Assembly (NCBI GenBank): GCA_020634395.1
Contig: JACKBU010000012.1
Span: 59,252 to 123,251, forward strand
Direction: 5' to 3'
Source of the DNA: Ardenticatenaceae bacterium
GTDB taxonomy: Bacteria > Chloroflexota > Anaerolineae > Promineifilales > Promineifilaceae
DNA: 64,000 nt
Below, piece by piece: positions 16,955 to 25,263 of this stretch; position 1 is the stretch's first letter, and each line of letters starts with the position of its first letter. The position numbers were made by a program, and so were the translations under genes. The notes beneath the pieces were generated by a model. It was not told where the DNA came from and did no database searches. It saw only the letters and a list, made by a program, of their open reading frames with translations.

Positions 16955-17977
16955 TCAATTAGCCCGTATCCCGCTGCCTTCAATCAGGCCGGTGGGATGG
17001 CAGGAGAGGCAGTCGCTCAATTCTTCCGTGGTCAGATCGGGGTGGGCGACGGCCATGTCGGCGTCCTCGTGGCAGGTCTGGCAAGGATATTGCGTGTAGG
17101 CATCCGCGTGACAGGCCTGGCATTCGAGACGGCCGTCGTCCCCATGGTCGAGTGGAAATGTGTGTTGGGTTAGCTGGGCCGGTGTCCACCCGGCCTCACT
17201 GTGGCAGCGTTCACAGGCCAGGCCAAACTGCCCGGCGTGCAAATCTGGTTCGGTGTGGCAGCCGGCGCAGGTAGTGGGCGTGCCGGCGTATACCTGGTTG
17301 GTGTGGCATGCTTCACAGGCAACGGCCGTGTGCTCTCCGGTTAGCGCAAACTGCTCATTATGGTCAAAGTTGGCCAAACGGTCGTGGCCGTCATGGCAGC
17401 CCACACAATCATCCCCATATTGATTTTGGTGCTGGGCCATAAAATCTGGCGCGTGGTCTACGTGGCAGGTGGCACAATCCATCGCTTCAGGCCCATACTG
17501 GCCGAGTTGATGGCAGCTTTCACAATTTAAGGGTTGCCCGTCATAGTCTGTGCGGTGGCGTTCAAGGCTAAAATCGGCCAGCAAGGTATGGTCGACGTTG
17601 TTGAAAGCAAAAACAGTAATTTGTGTTTCGCGGCCCTGATGTTCCTGGTGGCAGCTCTGGCACTCCGAAGTTACCGGCAGCAAACCATGCAAACCGAGAG
17701 CTTCGGCGCGTTGTTCAGCCACGTCAACGTGGCAGTTCTGGCAGCGGTTGTCGACGATGCAATGAATTGGGCCATGACAGTGCGTGCACTCTTGCTGAAA
17801 ATCGGCGTGCGAATTGTAGCCGCCCAGACTTGTTTCGCCGGTGTGCGCTGCGGAAAGCGGACCAACGCTGGCATGGGCATACAAGATATACACGCCAATA
17901 GTTACGGCCGTCATCATGAGCAAGGATGCCCCGGCGCCCAGAGGCGTTGCCAGGGAAGTAATCCATTTGCGGAGCAT
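16955..17977 (-). CDS. Multihaem c-type cytochrome with 12 CXXCH motifs
   Basis: The 340-residue protein has an N-terminal membrane segment (about 14-35) and then 12 CXXCH motifs between residues 64 and 328, including CTHCH, CQNCH, CQSCH, CESCH and CVGCH. Histidine-rich segments such as DHAPDFMAQHQNQYGDD could supply axial ligands. It would sit on the outer face of the cytoplasmic membrane and pass electrons outward, probably to the 27-haem protein encoded 50 bases downstream. Its promoter region carries one of three SARP-type repeats (18025-18063). AGGTGA precedes the ATG at 17977. I do not recognise a named family such as NrfH, NapC or OmcS. Confidence 0.92.
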   Translation of the reverse strand: MLRKWITSLATPLGAGASLLMMTAVTIGVYILYAHASVGPLSAAHTGETSLGGYNSHADFQQECTHCHGPIHCIVDNRCQNCHVDVAEQRAEALGLHGLLPVTSECQSCHQEHQGRETQITVFAFNNVDHTLLADFSLERHRTDYDGQPLNCESCHQLGQYGPEAMDCATCHVDHAPDFMAQHQNQYGDDCVGCHDGHDRLANFDHNEQFALTGEHTAVACEACHTNQVYAGTPTTCAGCHTEPDLHAGQFGLACERCHSEAGWTPAQLTQHTFPLDHGDDGRLECQACHADAYTQYPCQTCHEDADMAVAHPDLTTEELSDCLSCHPTGLIEGSGIRAN

Positions 17978-18024
17978 AATGTCACCTGATTGGTAAAGTT
18001 ACAAAACCCACTAACCCCAAAATT

Positions 18025-18063
18025 AGTACCAGCGTACCAGTCGTTCCTCAACCAGTCCTCAAC
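18025..18063 (-). promoter_or_regulatory. SARP-type promoter site a, before the multihaem cytochrome genes
   Basis: On the minus strand the site reads TTGAGGA-CTGG-TTGAGGA, two perfect heptamers at 11-bp spacing, then eight bases, then TACGCT as a -10-like hexamer. The hexamer is followed by about 50 bases of leader to the ATG at 17977. The same geometry occurs at 23346-23384 and 23918-23954. SARP regulators bind heptamer repeats at 11-bp pitch placed 8 bp before the -10. Confidence 0.7.
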
Positions 18064-18068
18064 GGCCG

Positions 18069-19508
18069 TCACTCGTGCACGACGAAGGGCAGAAAAACGG
18101 TGTGGTTGCCGCTGATGGATTCCGCGCCGAAGAAGACGTAGGCTCGTCCGACCAGATCGCGGTTGGTGCGGAACTGCGGCGCGCCGACGGCCAGATCGCC
18201 AAATCCGTCTCCATTGGTGTCGCCGGCCGGCCCGGCGCTGCGGCCAAAATTGGTTTCGGCTTTATCTCCGTCACCGGTCCAACTGGCTAAGCTGTTAAGC
18301 GTGTCTGGTGTACCCAGATAAAGGAATACGCGCCCTTCTAGCTGTTGATCGTGTGTGTACTGCGGCGCACCCACCATCAAATCGGTCAGGCCATCGCCAT
18401 TGACGTCGCCGGCGGCCACGGCCGTGCCGTATAACGCCCCTTCCTGCTGTGAGAATCCCGACCAGACGGCCGTGTCGCTCATCGACTGCTCGCCGCCCAG
18501 GAACAGAAAGACGCCGCCTTCGCCCTCAACCGTCTGGCCGAAATGCGGCGCGCCTACCAGGATGTCGGAACGGCCGTCCTGGTTAAAGTCACCGGCGGCC
18601 ACCGCTGCGCCGAAAAGGCTGCCGGTCTGGCCGCCGCTCATCTGCCAGTCGGCGATCGCATCTGGATGGGGACCGCCGAGATACAAGAAGGCGGCTCCTT
18701 CTTCGATTTGTGTTCCACTGTAGAAGGCCGCGCCAACGAGAAAGTCATCGTATCCGTCCTGGTTGGTGTCGCCGGCGCTGTTCACGGCCGTGCCGAACGC
18801 CGCGCCAGTTTGGCCGCCAACGGCCGTCCAATCCGGTGTGGGATTCAACCCGTCCTCCGACCCGAAAAACAGAAAGGCCGCGCCTTCGTTAAGCAGCGCG
18901 CCGTCGTACCAGCGCGCGCCCACGAGCACGTCGTCAAACCCATCGTCGTTCACGTCACCTGCCCCGGCAACGCTGTAGGCCAATTGGGCATCTTTTTGAT
19001 TACTTTCGTAGGTCCAGGCCGGTTCATCGGCCAACCCGTGGGCCGAGCCGAGATAGAGGTAGGCGCGCCCTTCTTCCGGCTGCTCGTTGTTGCTGCGGTA
19101 AGCGCCGATCAGGACGTCGTCGTAGCCGTCATCGTTTACATCCCCGGCGGCAGCGACGGCGAATCCAAACCGCGCGCCGTTTAATTCGCTGCCGGCGGTC
19201 CAATCAGGTTGGTCGCTCAGGCCCGCCGCCGAGCCGTAAAAAACAAAGGCAGCGCCTCCCAGATAGGTGCTGTCGTCAAAGTGAGGCGCGCCGACGATGA
19301 GATCGGCGTAGGTGTCGCCGTTGACATCACCGGCAGACGCCACGGCGTAACCATATTCCTCGCCCACCTGGCTGCCTGTTGCGGTCCAAACCAGGGTGAA
19401 GGCGCTAAGCATAGTGGGGGGAAAACGGGCTGCGAAGAGGAAAACGGCCGTACCCCCCACCACGCTTAACCAGAATAAGGATCGCCAGAAAGCTTTTTTG
19501 CCGGTCAT
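18069..19508 (-). CDS. Secreted seven-bladed FG-GAP beta-propeller protein
   Basis: The 479-residue protein has an N-terminal signal or anchor (KKAFWRSLFWLSVVGGTAVF). It then carries seven FG-GAP/integrin-alpha-type repeats, each with a Ca2+-binding loop such as GDVNGDTYADLIVGAP, GDVNDDGYDDVLIGA, GDFNQDGRSDILVGAP or GDTNGDGFGDLAVGAP. Seven repeats predict a closed propeller, typically an extracellular binding or adhesion module. It ends in VFLPFVVHE, resembling the C-terminal tag of other secreted proteins here. I use the ATG at 19508, because an upstream TTG at 19559 would put a perfect hairpin inside the gene. It follows the 1220-residue secreted-protein gene and precedes the cytochromes. 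Confidence 0.85.
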   Translation of the reverse strand: MTGKKAFWRSLFWLSVVGGTAVFLFAARFPPTMLSAFTLVWTATGSQVGEEYGYAVASAGDVNGDTYADLIVGAPHFDDSTYLGGAAFVFYGSAAGLSDQPDWTAGSELNGARFGFAVAAAGDVNDDGYDDVLIGAYRSNNEQPEEGRAYLYLGSAHGLADEPAWTYESNQKDAQLAYSVAGAGDVNDDGFDDVLVGARWYDGALLNEGAAFLFFGSEDGLNPTPDWTAVGGQTGAAFGTAVNSAGDTNQDGYDDFLVGAAFYSGTQIEEGAAFLYLGGPHPDAIADWQMSGGQTGSLFGAAVAAGDFNQDGRSDILVGAPHFGQTVEGEGGVFLFLGGEQSMSDTAVWSGFSQQEGALYGTAVAAGDVNGDGLTDLMVGAPQYTHDQQLEGRVFLYLGTPDTLNSLASWTGDGDKAETNFGRSAGPAGDTNGDGFGDLAVGAPQFRTNRDLVGRAYVFFGAESISGNHTVFLPFVVHE

Positions 19509-19523
19509 GTGTTGCCCGGGTTT

Positions 19524-19555
19524 GGCAGCGGGGCGAGGCTCCTCGCCCCGCTGCC
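19524..19555 (-). promoter_or_regulatory. Perfect 15-bp intercistronic hairpin
   Basis: Bases 19524-19538 and 19541-19555 are exact reverse complements (GGCAGCGGGGCGAGG) around a two-base loop. It lies between the stop of the 1220-residue gene and the FG-GAP start, 16 bases from the ATG. There is no U-run, so it more likely stabilises mRNA or modulates coupling than terminates transcription. Confidence 0.7.
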
Positions 19556-19572
19556 CCAAATAGGGTTAGGCG

Positions 19573-22500
19573 CTAGCGCATAACGAACGGCATATAAGCT
19601 TGATGCAGCTCATCGACGATCCAGACCGGCACTTCCGCCCCGGATGACCATCGACCACCTTTATCTTTAGCCATAAAAGTGATCTGCGCCCAACCGGGCT
19701 GCCCAGCGAACCCGGGCTTGTTCACCAGTTCCTGGGCCTGGATTTCTAGAACCTTGTCTGTTCCTATGACGACCGGCGCAGCCGCAGAGCCCAACGGCTT
19801 GAGTAACCACACGGTTTCTTCAATGTCTCCGTCGGCGCCAAACCCTTTAGCTGAACCCACCAGGATAAGCGTGTCATTCTCGGCCAGGCTGAGTATGGTG
19901 CGGTTGACGTAAAGGATAGAAGCGACCGGATCTACTTCCAGAGTCGTATCGTCCGGCAGGTACAGCAGGCGGCGGTACCACATATCGCTGTCATAAACCA
20001 GTTCATGGCCATCCGGCAAGATCTCCTCCTTCCACTGGTTCCACACATTGTAGACGAAGGTACCGCCGGGATTCATCACGACACTGGCTTCACCGGACAG
20101 GTCGTCGTCGGCATTTTCCAACCACGGCCAGCGCGGCTCGACGCAGGTCTCCCAGTCAACTTCTCCGGTGATGGGATCAGGGTCGCAGTCGTCCGGGTCG
20201 TTGACGTAATCGAACCACTCCAGGGTATCGCCGTAGTCGGTGGCCCGGCTGTAGTAAAGGTTAAGCGGAATGGCCTCGCCCTCGGCTACGGTTGTGTTGT
20301 CGCCCGTCTCGTAGACCAGATAGTACTTGGAGGGGTCGATGGCGGCGTCATCGTCGTAGGGGAGGACATCCTCCGAAGTGAAGTTGATCAGGTCCGCGTT
20401 ATTATCCAGCCAATCCGTGCGGATAGTGGCGTATTGCTTCAGGCCACCGGGCGGGCTGTAGCGCGGATCAAGGACGGTGACTTTGTTACCGGTCAATAAA
20501 GAGAGGTTGCGGGCCTGTTCATTTGCGCCGGGAGCATAAGTCCAGAGCATATCCTCAAACTCACCTGTAGTTTCGGTATAGTAGTATTCCAGGGCTTGCA
20601 CGCCTTCGCCATCTGGATAGGTGGTCCAGGTCAGGCCGCCGTCAAAGGAGCGCCGCTGGTACAGATTGTAGTGATCGTTACCGACGGTGTTGGATTTCCA
20701 GTTGGGCGACCAGGCGTACATCATCAGGACCATATCGCCGTACAGGAAACCGCGGTGGCCTTTGGCTACGTCGAAGGGGTTCTCCCAAGATTGGTCGTCG
20801 AGGTCGTTGTCGTCATTGGGGTCGCCTGTAAACGTATCATCTGCGCTTGTGCCAGCATAAGGCAACTGCCGCCATTCCCTCACCTTGGGGAAGTCTCCGT
20901 CAGAGTCGGGAATGGTGCCGTCATCCGCCACTGGGAAGAGGGCCGCGCAGCCATCGTTGGTGTCGGCCCCGTCGCAACTCACGGCCGTGCTGCCGGAGAT
21001 ATTGATGGCCGGTGCCGTACACAGACCTTTGAGATAGTAAGGATTAACGGGGAATTGACCGGTATTATCTTCGGGATAGACCCATCCATCTGTGCCGTCC
21101 GGATTCACACATTCCATGTTCTCGTAGGCAAAGGGATTGTCCACCGTTTTATCGAAGCAGTCGTCCGTATTGTCAACCACACCATCTCCATCCGTGTCTG
21201 TACAGAACGGCTGAACGACCACTCGACGCAGCATGATGTCGGCCGGGCCACCCTGCCAGATGATGCCCTGCTTGTAGATGAGCATAGAAGCCAGACCGCT
21301 GCCATCCAAAGCCGGATCGGTGATGTTGGCGATGTTGTTGCTGGTCAGAGCGAAGCGGCGGGCGATCTCAGTCAGGTAATATTCATAGCCGGTAATGGGG
21401 TCAAATTCGGTGTCGTAAAACTCACCGGGTCCAGGGCAGGAAATATCCGGGTGGGTCTGGTCGGTAGTGATGAAGTACGGGCTGCATTTGGCCGGCTGGT
21501 TGAGCATACCGCCCTGCTGCACCACATAAGGAGAGGGGTCATCGGCATCCAAAGTGGTGTTCATATGCAGGTTGTATGGCTTGGCAAAGTCAAAGGAGTA
21601 GTAGAATACGTCTTTGCCAATGTCAACGGGATCATACTCCTCACTCTCTTCAACCGTAATTCCCAGCGCTTTGGTTTCTTCCGCTGCCAGACTTAACCAG
21701 GCGCTTTTTTCTACTGTTCCATCGCCGTCCATATCTACCGCGTCCACCGGGGAGTAAGGCTTGAGGGCCATCCGCACGCGGGTAGAGGCTACCCGGCCAA
21801 TCATCCAGCGTCCATCTTCTGTGACGCAGATGCTCAACGTTGTGCCGCCGGGATTGGTCCATGGCTCATAGGTTGTACAGAAGTCTGCGCCCTCTTCAGG
21901 TCCGGTCAGCCCATCCAGGTTTGTGATGATGTTGCTGTAATCCCAGTCGTCGATGCTGTCAAAGTCGATCCAGCAGAAGGGATCCTCAGGCGAGCCGTTT
22001 GTCCCTGTGGAGGCTTTGCACATATCGTTGTCGGTCAGGCGGACGGGGATGGCCATTGGCACGTAGGGTTTGGGCCGGTCCATTTCAGTGCCCATCGCAG
22101 CTTCGTAGTCTTCAATCAGTACAGGTCCGTCTGCAGGCAGATTTTCAGTATCGGTCCCGTCTGGGAAGACCAGGTCAAAGTCGGCGAAGGTAATGTACGA
22201 ATACCAGATGTCGGTTTTGGCGTTGGCAATAGCGCCGGACCAGCCTTCGCCGGGGCCAAGCCCTTTGCCGGGACGCAGACCTTCAGGGTCTTCCTGCCAG
22301 GTCAGGGCGCAGCCGGCCCCGCCCGCACAGTCCACCGCCGGCAGGTTGGCGTCGCGCACGCCGGAGGTCAACCGTTCGGGTGCGGTCCAGACCACATGGG
22401 AGGCCTCGGCAAAGTCAGGCGTCATGGGGTCATCGCCGGGGAGCAGTTTGCCGCGAGCCGTCCAGATACAGGAGTAAGGGATTTCGCCGATTTCAGGGAA

Positions 22501-23235
22501 ACCTTGTTCGGTGTAGTTCACTGACCCTTGCGCGCCACCAACGCCAAACAGGTCATACAGATACATGGCATTTTTACCGTAGCTTCCTTCCAGGTCAGCC
22601 AGATAGTCTGAATAGGTGGCGATGTTATCCGGGGTAGATAGGGAATACAGGGGAAAGCCGCTTTGGCAGTATTTGCTGGCCCAAACAGCCAGAACCTTGT
22701 CTTCTGCTACCTGATGAACGACGTTGTGCACGTCGCCGGGATAAGGATGGCCGTTGGCCAGGGTAAAGGACGACAAGTCTTGCGAGCGCGATAGATTTTC
22801 GTTGCGCCAGGTCGTGCCGTCGTCGAGCGAAACGGCGACAAACGCATCAAAGGTGCCGAAACTGATGCCACCCTGGATGGAGTCCATGCCCTCGGGAGTG
22901 GCTGCTTCTGCGCCGATGTCATCGATATAGACTGAGATCAGAGGCTTGGCGTAATCACGGGCATCGTAGGCGTCGGTTCCCGCACAGGTACCGTCGTCGT
23001 TCCAGGGATCGTCCAGGCCTTCGTCGAGGCAGTAGTTGGCGACCGGTGTAAGTTCCCCGGTGGCGGCCTGCGCGGGGACGTAGAAGTCCATCATGTAGAT
23101 GGCGGCCTTTTCGGTTTCTGCGTCCGGCGTTTTGGAAACATCCCGCCGGAACAGCTGCCCATCTTCGGCGAAAACGTTGATGGTGAGCAGGGCGATGGCC
23201 AGTATGACAAAAATTAACCAATGCCGTTTTTTCAT
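19573..23235 (-). CDS. Large secreted protein of unknown function (1220 residues)
   Basis: A clear signal peptide (MKKRHWLIFVILAIALLTIN, cleavage near VFA) is followed by about 1195 Asp/Tyr/Trp-rich residues. Segments such as AVSLDDGTTWRNENLS and RRSFDGGLTWTTYPDG look like Asp-box or sialidase-type propeller loops (S-x-D-x-G-x-T-W). DTDGDGVVDNTDDC near the middle is a thrombospondin-3-like Ca2+ loop. Multiple cysteines could form disulfides. The end DELHQAYMPFVMR carries the LP/MP-type tag also seen in other secreted proteins here. It likely lies outside the cell, perhaps as a sensor, binder or scaffold for the adjacent cytochromes. I cannot name the family. GGAGGG precedes the ATG and a SARP-type site lies upstream (23346-23384). 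Confidence 0.75.
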   Translation of the reverse strand: MKKRHWLIFVILAIALLTINVFAEDGQLFRRDVSKTPDAETEKAAIYMMDFYVPAQAATGELTPVANYCLDEGLDDPWNDDGTCAGTDAYDARDYAKPLISVYIDDIGAEAATPEGMDSIQGGISFGTFDAFVAVSLDDGTTWRNENLSRSQDLSSFTLANGHPYPGDVHNVVHQVAEDKVLAVWASKYCQSGFPLYSLSTPDNIATYSDYLADLEGSYGKNAMYLYDLFGVGGAQGSVNYTEQGFPEIGEIPYSCIWTARGKLLPGDDPMTPDFAEASHVVWTAPERLTSGVRDANLPAVDCAGGAGCALTWQEDPEGLRPGKGLGPGEGWSGAIANAKTDIWYSYITFADFDLVFPDGTDTENLPADGPVLIEDYEAAMGTEMDRPKPYVPMAIPVRLTDNDMCKASTGTNGSPEDPFCWIDFDSIDDWDYSNIITNLDGLTGPEEGADFCTTYEPWTNPGGTTLSICVTEDGRWMIGRVASTRVRMALKPYSPVDAVDMDGDGTVEKSAWLSLAAEETKALGITVEESEEYDPVDIGKDVFYYSFDFAKPYNLHMNTTLDADDPSPYVVQQGGMLNQPAKCSPYFITTDQTHPDISCPGPGEFYDTEFDPITGYEYYLTEIARRFALTSNNIANITDPALDGSGLASMLIYKQGIIWQGGPADIMLRRVVVQPFCTDTDGDGVVDNTDDCFDKTVDNPFAYENMECVNPDGTDGWVYPEDNTGQFPVNPYYLKGLCTAPAINISGSTAVSCDGADTNDGCAALFPVADDGTIPDSDGDFPKVREWRQLPYAGTSADDTFTGDPNDDNDLDDQSWENPFDVAKGHRGFLYGDMVLMMYAWSPNWKSNTVGNDHYNLYQRRSFDGGLTWTTYPDGEGVQALEYYYTETTGEFEDMLWTYAPGANEQARNLSLLTGNKVTVLDPRYSPPGGLKQYATIRTDWLDNNADLINFTSEDVLPYDDDAAIDPSKYYLVYETGDNTTVAEGEAIPLNLYYSRATDYGDTLEWFDYVNDPDDCDPDPITGEVDWETCVEPRWPWLENADDDLSGEASVVMNPGGTFVYNVWNQWKEEILPDGHELVYDSDMWYRRLLYLPDDTTLEVDPVASILYVNRTILSLAENDTLILVGSAKGFGADGDIEETVWLLKPLGSAAAPVVIGTDKVLEIQAQELVNKPGFAGQPGWAQITFMAKDKGGRWSSGAEVPVWIVDELHQAYMPFVMR

Positions 23236-23345
23236 GTTCCTAACCCTCCAGGTCTTTCGGAGACCGTGTTACTGATTGTTGGCGGATAAAGTGGCTTCAA
23301 AACCTGGCTTACAAGTCGGCAAACCCTTGACCAGGGTTTTGAACT

Positions 23346-23384
23346 GGTACCAGCGTACTATAAGCTACTTAACCAATCCTCAAC
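23346..23384 (-). promoter_or_regulatory. SARP-type promoter site b, before the 1220-residue secreted protein gene
   Basis: The minus strand reads TTGAGGA-TTGG-TTAAGTA, then eight bases, then TACGCT. Bases GTACGCTGGTAC are shared exactly with site a. The leader to the ATG at 23235 is about 105 bases and contains a possible hairpin (AAAACCCTGGTCAAGGGTTT). An octamer directly precedes the site, as at site a. Confidence 0.7.
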
Positions 23385-23437
23385 GGCCGTTTACCCACAC
23401 ACGGGATTAGAAACTTGACTGGCAAATAGAAAAGGGA

Positions 23438-23818
23438 TTAGACAAGGGGCAGCAAAGCGCTGGACAGCCGCTGCAAGTGAATCACCACGGCGCTGCTGGA
23501 AAGGTCGGCTGGCACGAACAGTGTGCTGATGTTGGTGAGGAGGGTTTCTTGCGCCGGTCCGGCGACCAGAAGATCGAAAGCGTGCAGGGGCCGATTTTGT
23601 TGGAGGGCCTGGAAGACGGGGCAGTTGGGGCCGCAAAACGGCCGTCCTGCCACTGTTCTGCCTTTTAGAATCTGCCAGCAAGGCTGGCCAATAGCTTCTT
23701 CGGCGGTGACGCCTGACAACGTTTCCGCCGCCTTATTCCAAGACAAAATAGACTGTTCCTGATCGATGGCAAAGCATGCATCACCGGCATGTGCAAATAT
23801 CTTGAGCAACGCTTCCAT
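23438..23818 (-). CDS. Stand-alone PAS domain protein with FCGPNC motif
   Basis: The 126-residue protein is almost entirely one PAS domain. MEALLKIFAHAGDACFAIDQ is followed by SILSWNKAAETLSGVTAEEA, IGQPCWQILKGR and PFCGPNCPVFQAL. It is clearly paralogous to the PAS part of the SARP regulator encoded next to it, which has FCTPNC at the same place. The paired cysteines may bind a metal or sense redox state; this is inference. I use the ATG at 23818, where GGAG lies eight bases upstream. A leaderless start at 23917, just after the SARP site, would add 33 residues of non-PAS sequence. With no output domain it may work by pairing with the SARP protein. Confidence 0.75.
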   Translation of the reverse strand: MEALLKIFAHAGDACFAIDQEQSILSWNKAAETLSGVTAEEAIGQPCWQILKGRTVAGRPFCGPNCPVFQALQQNRPLHAFDLLVAGPAQETLLTNISTLFVPADLSSSAVVIHLQRLSSALLPLV

Positions 23819-23917
23819 GCGCACAACTCCGTTGGTGACTGTCAGCAGAGCGACTTTTTGGCGATGGCAGGTTGGATGTTGATTTGCTCCTGAACAGACG
23901 GCCGTAAGAATGCCCAT

Positions 23918-23954
23918 CTACAGCCTAGATCGGCTTCCTTAACCAGCCCTCAAC
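23918..23954 (-). promoter_or_regulatory. SARP-type promoter site c, before the PAS gene
   Basis: The minus strand reads TTGAGGG-CTGG-TTAAGGA, then eight bases, then TAGGCT. Spacing is identical to sites a and b. CAACGG follows on the plus strand in all three. Transcription would start close to 23917, giving a leader of about 100 bases before the preferred ATG at 23818. Confidence 0.65.
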
Positions 23955-24005
23955 GGCGGAATGCACCGAATCAGAGCGTGATCGATTTAGATTGAAACAA
24001 AAGCG

Positions 24006-25157
24006 TTAGCTGCTGCACTCTAGTTCCTGGCACAACTGTCTGGTTTCTGGACTGGGCATCAGATTCAGGTCGTCTTGCATGGCCTGGGTCAAACGGCGGC
24101 ATTGGGAAACGGCCGTGGCCCGGTCGCCGTGGCGTAGGGCCAGGCTCATCACTTTCTGGCACGTCTTCTCCCGGCAGGGATCAATCGCCAAAGCATGCAG
24201 GTACAGCTCCTTGGCTTTACCATCTTCCTGCCGCGCCTCGTATAAGGCCCCTAATTCATCCATGATTGTCAGGTGTAGCTGCCGGAACCGTTCATGTTCG
24301 CCGTGCGACCAGACATTTGTCTGATACAAATCGGCCAGATAGTCGCCGCGATACAAATTTAGGGCTTCCTGGTAGTAACGAATAGCCTGCTGTGGATCCT
24401 GGGCAAAGCGTGCCCGGCGCACCAGTTTCTCGAAGTTAACGGTATCCAGCCAGTGAGACGCATTACCGGCCAGCCGGTAATAGCCGCCTTCGTAAACGAT
24501 ATAGCGCGAGTCCGCGCCGCTTTCTAGATCGGGTTCCAGACTGCGGCGCAAATTGTAGACGGTTGTGTTCAGGTTCCGAAGGGCGGATTCATAAGGCAAA
24601 TCCGGCCAGAGCAGTTCGGCCAACTGTTCACGCGAAGTGAGATGGGCACGCTGTAGGACCAAATATGCCATCAGCGCGCGCACTTTTAACCGTCGCCAAA
24701 GTGGACCTTCTACCCGGCTGCCATCTGGCCGCCAGACGACGAGCGAGCCAAGCAGATGAACGTGCAGCATGCCATCCCACGCCGGCTGATTTTGCAGCAG
24801 GCGCGAAAGCTGTACGAGCACCGGCCGATTTTGCGCTGTGGCATCCGTGGGTAGGGGGATGGTGCTAATGTTGATGGCCACTTCTTGCCGCTGGCGGTTT
24901 TTTACAATGAGGTTGAAGTGTTGGATGGGTTTGCCGTCATAAATCCATTGGAGGATGGCGCAGTTGGGGGTGCAAAATTGACGGCCTTCTTCGGTACGGC
25001 CGTTTAACAATTCCCAGCAATACTGCCCGATGGCTTCCTCGGCTGTGTAACCAAGCACCTCTTCGGCAGCCGTATTCCAGTAAACAATTCGCTGATTTTC
25101 GTCAACTGCAAGTGCGCTGTCCCCGGTGTTGGCAAAGAGGTGTAAATATCTCTGCAT
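24006..25157 (-). CDS. PAS-SARP transcriptional regulator (wHTH + BTAD)
   Basis: The 383-residue protein joins an N-terminal PAS domain (about 1-120, with IGQYCWELLNGRTEEGRQF and the CTPNC pair) to a SARP architecture. The OmpR-like winged helix runs from MLHVHLLGSLVVWRPDG (about 132) through REQLAELLWPDLPYESALRNL. The bacterial transcriptional activation domain follows (FEKLVRRARFAQDPQQAIRYY ... EHERFRQLHLTIMDELGALY), with TPR-like helices. SARPs activate transcription by binding heptamer direct repeats overlapping the -35 region. Three such repeats lie within 7 kb, upstream of the neighbouring PAS, secreted-protein and cytochrome genes, so this protein is the obvious candidate activator. 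The PAS cysteines suggest a redox or metal cue. GGGGAAG precedes the ATG at 25157. Confidence 0.9.
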   Translation of the reverse strand: MQRYLHLFANTGDSALAVDENQRIVYWNTAAEEVLGYTAEEAIGQYCWELLNGRTEEGRQFCTPNCAILQWIYDGKPIQHFNLIVKNRQRQEVAINISTIPLPTDATAQNRPVLVQLSRLLQNQPAWDGMLHVHLLGSLVVWRPDGSRVEGPLWRRLKVRALMAYLVLQRAHLTSREQLAELLWPDLPYESALRNLNTTVYNLRRSLEPDLESGADSRYIVYEGGYYRLAGNASHWLDTVNFEKLVRRARFAQDPQQAIRYYQEALNLYRGDYLADLYQTNVWSHGEHERFRQLHLTIMDELGALYEARQEDGKAKELYLHALAIDPCREKTCQKVMSLALRHGDRATAVSQCRRLTQAMQDDLNLMPSPETRQLCQELECSS

Positions 25158-25263
25158 CGCTTCCCCTTTGTAAGAAATAGACCCCGATGAGAAAACTTTA
25201 ACAACAGTGTATTAAGGTTTAACTTAAGGCTTGCAGCAGGCTAACGGTCCGAAATTGGCAGTG

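Noticed and set aside
15660..17099. Long plus-strand open frame opposite the multihaem cytochrome genes
   Set aside because: It is a shadow of the repetitive Cys/His codons; it crosses two real genes and has no domain or ribosome site.
25211..25235. TTAAGGT and TTAAGGC repeat upstream of the SARP gene as a fourth operator
   Set aside because: The spacing is 12 instead of 11 bases, it is on the opposite strand to the gene, and there is no -10 hexamer at the right distance.
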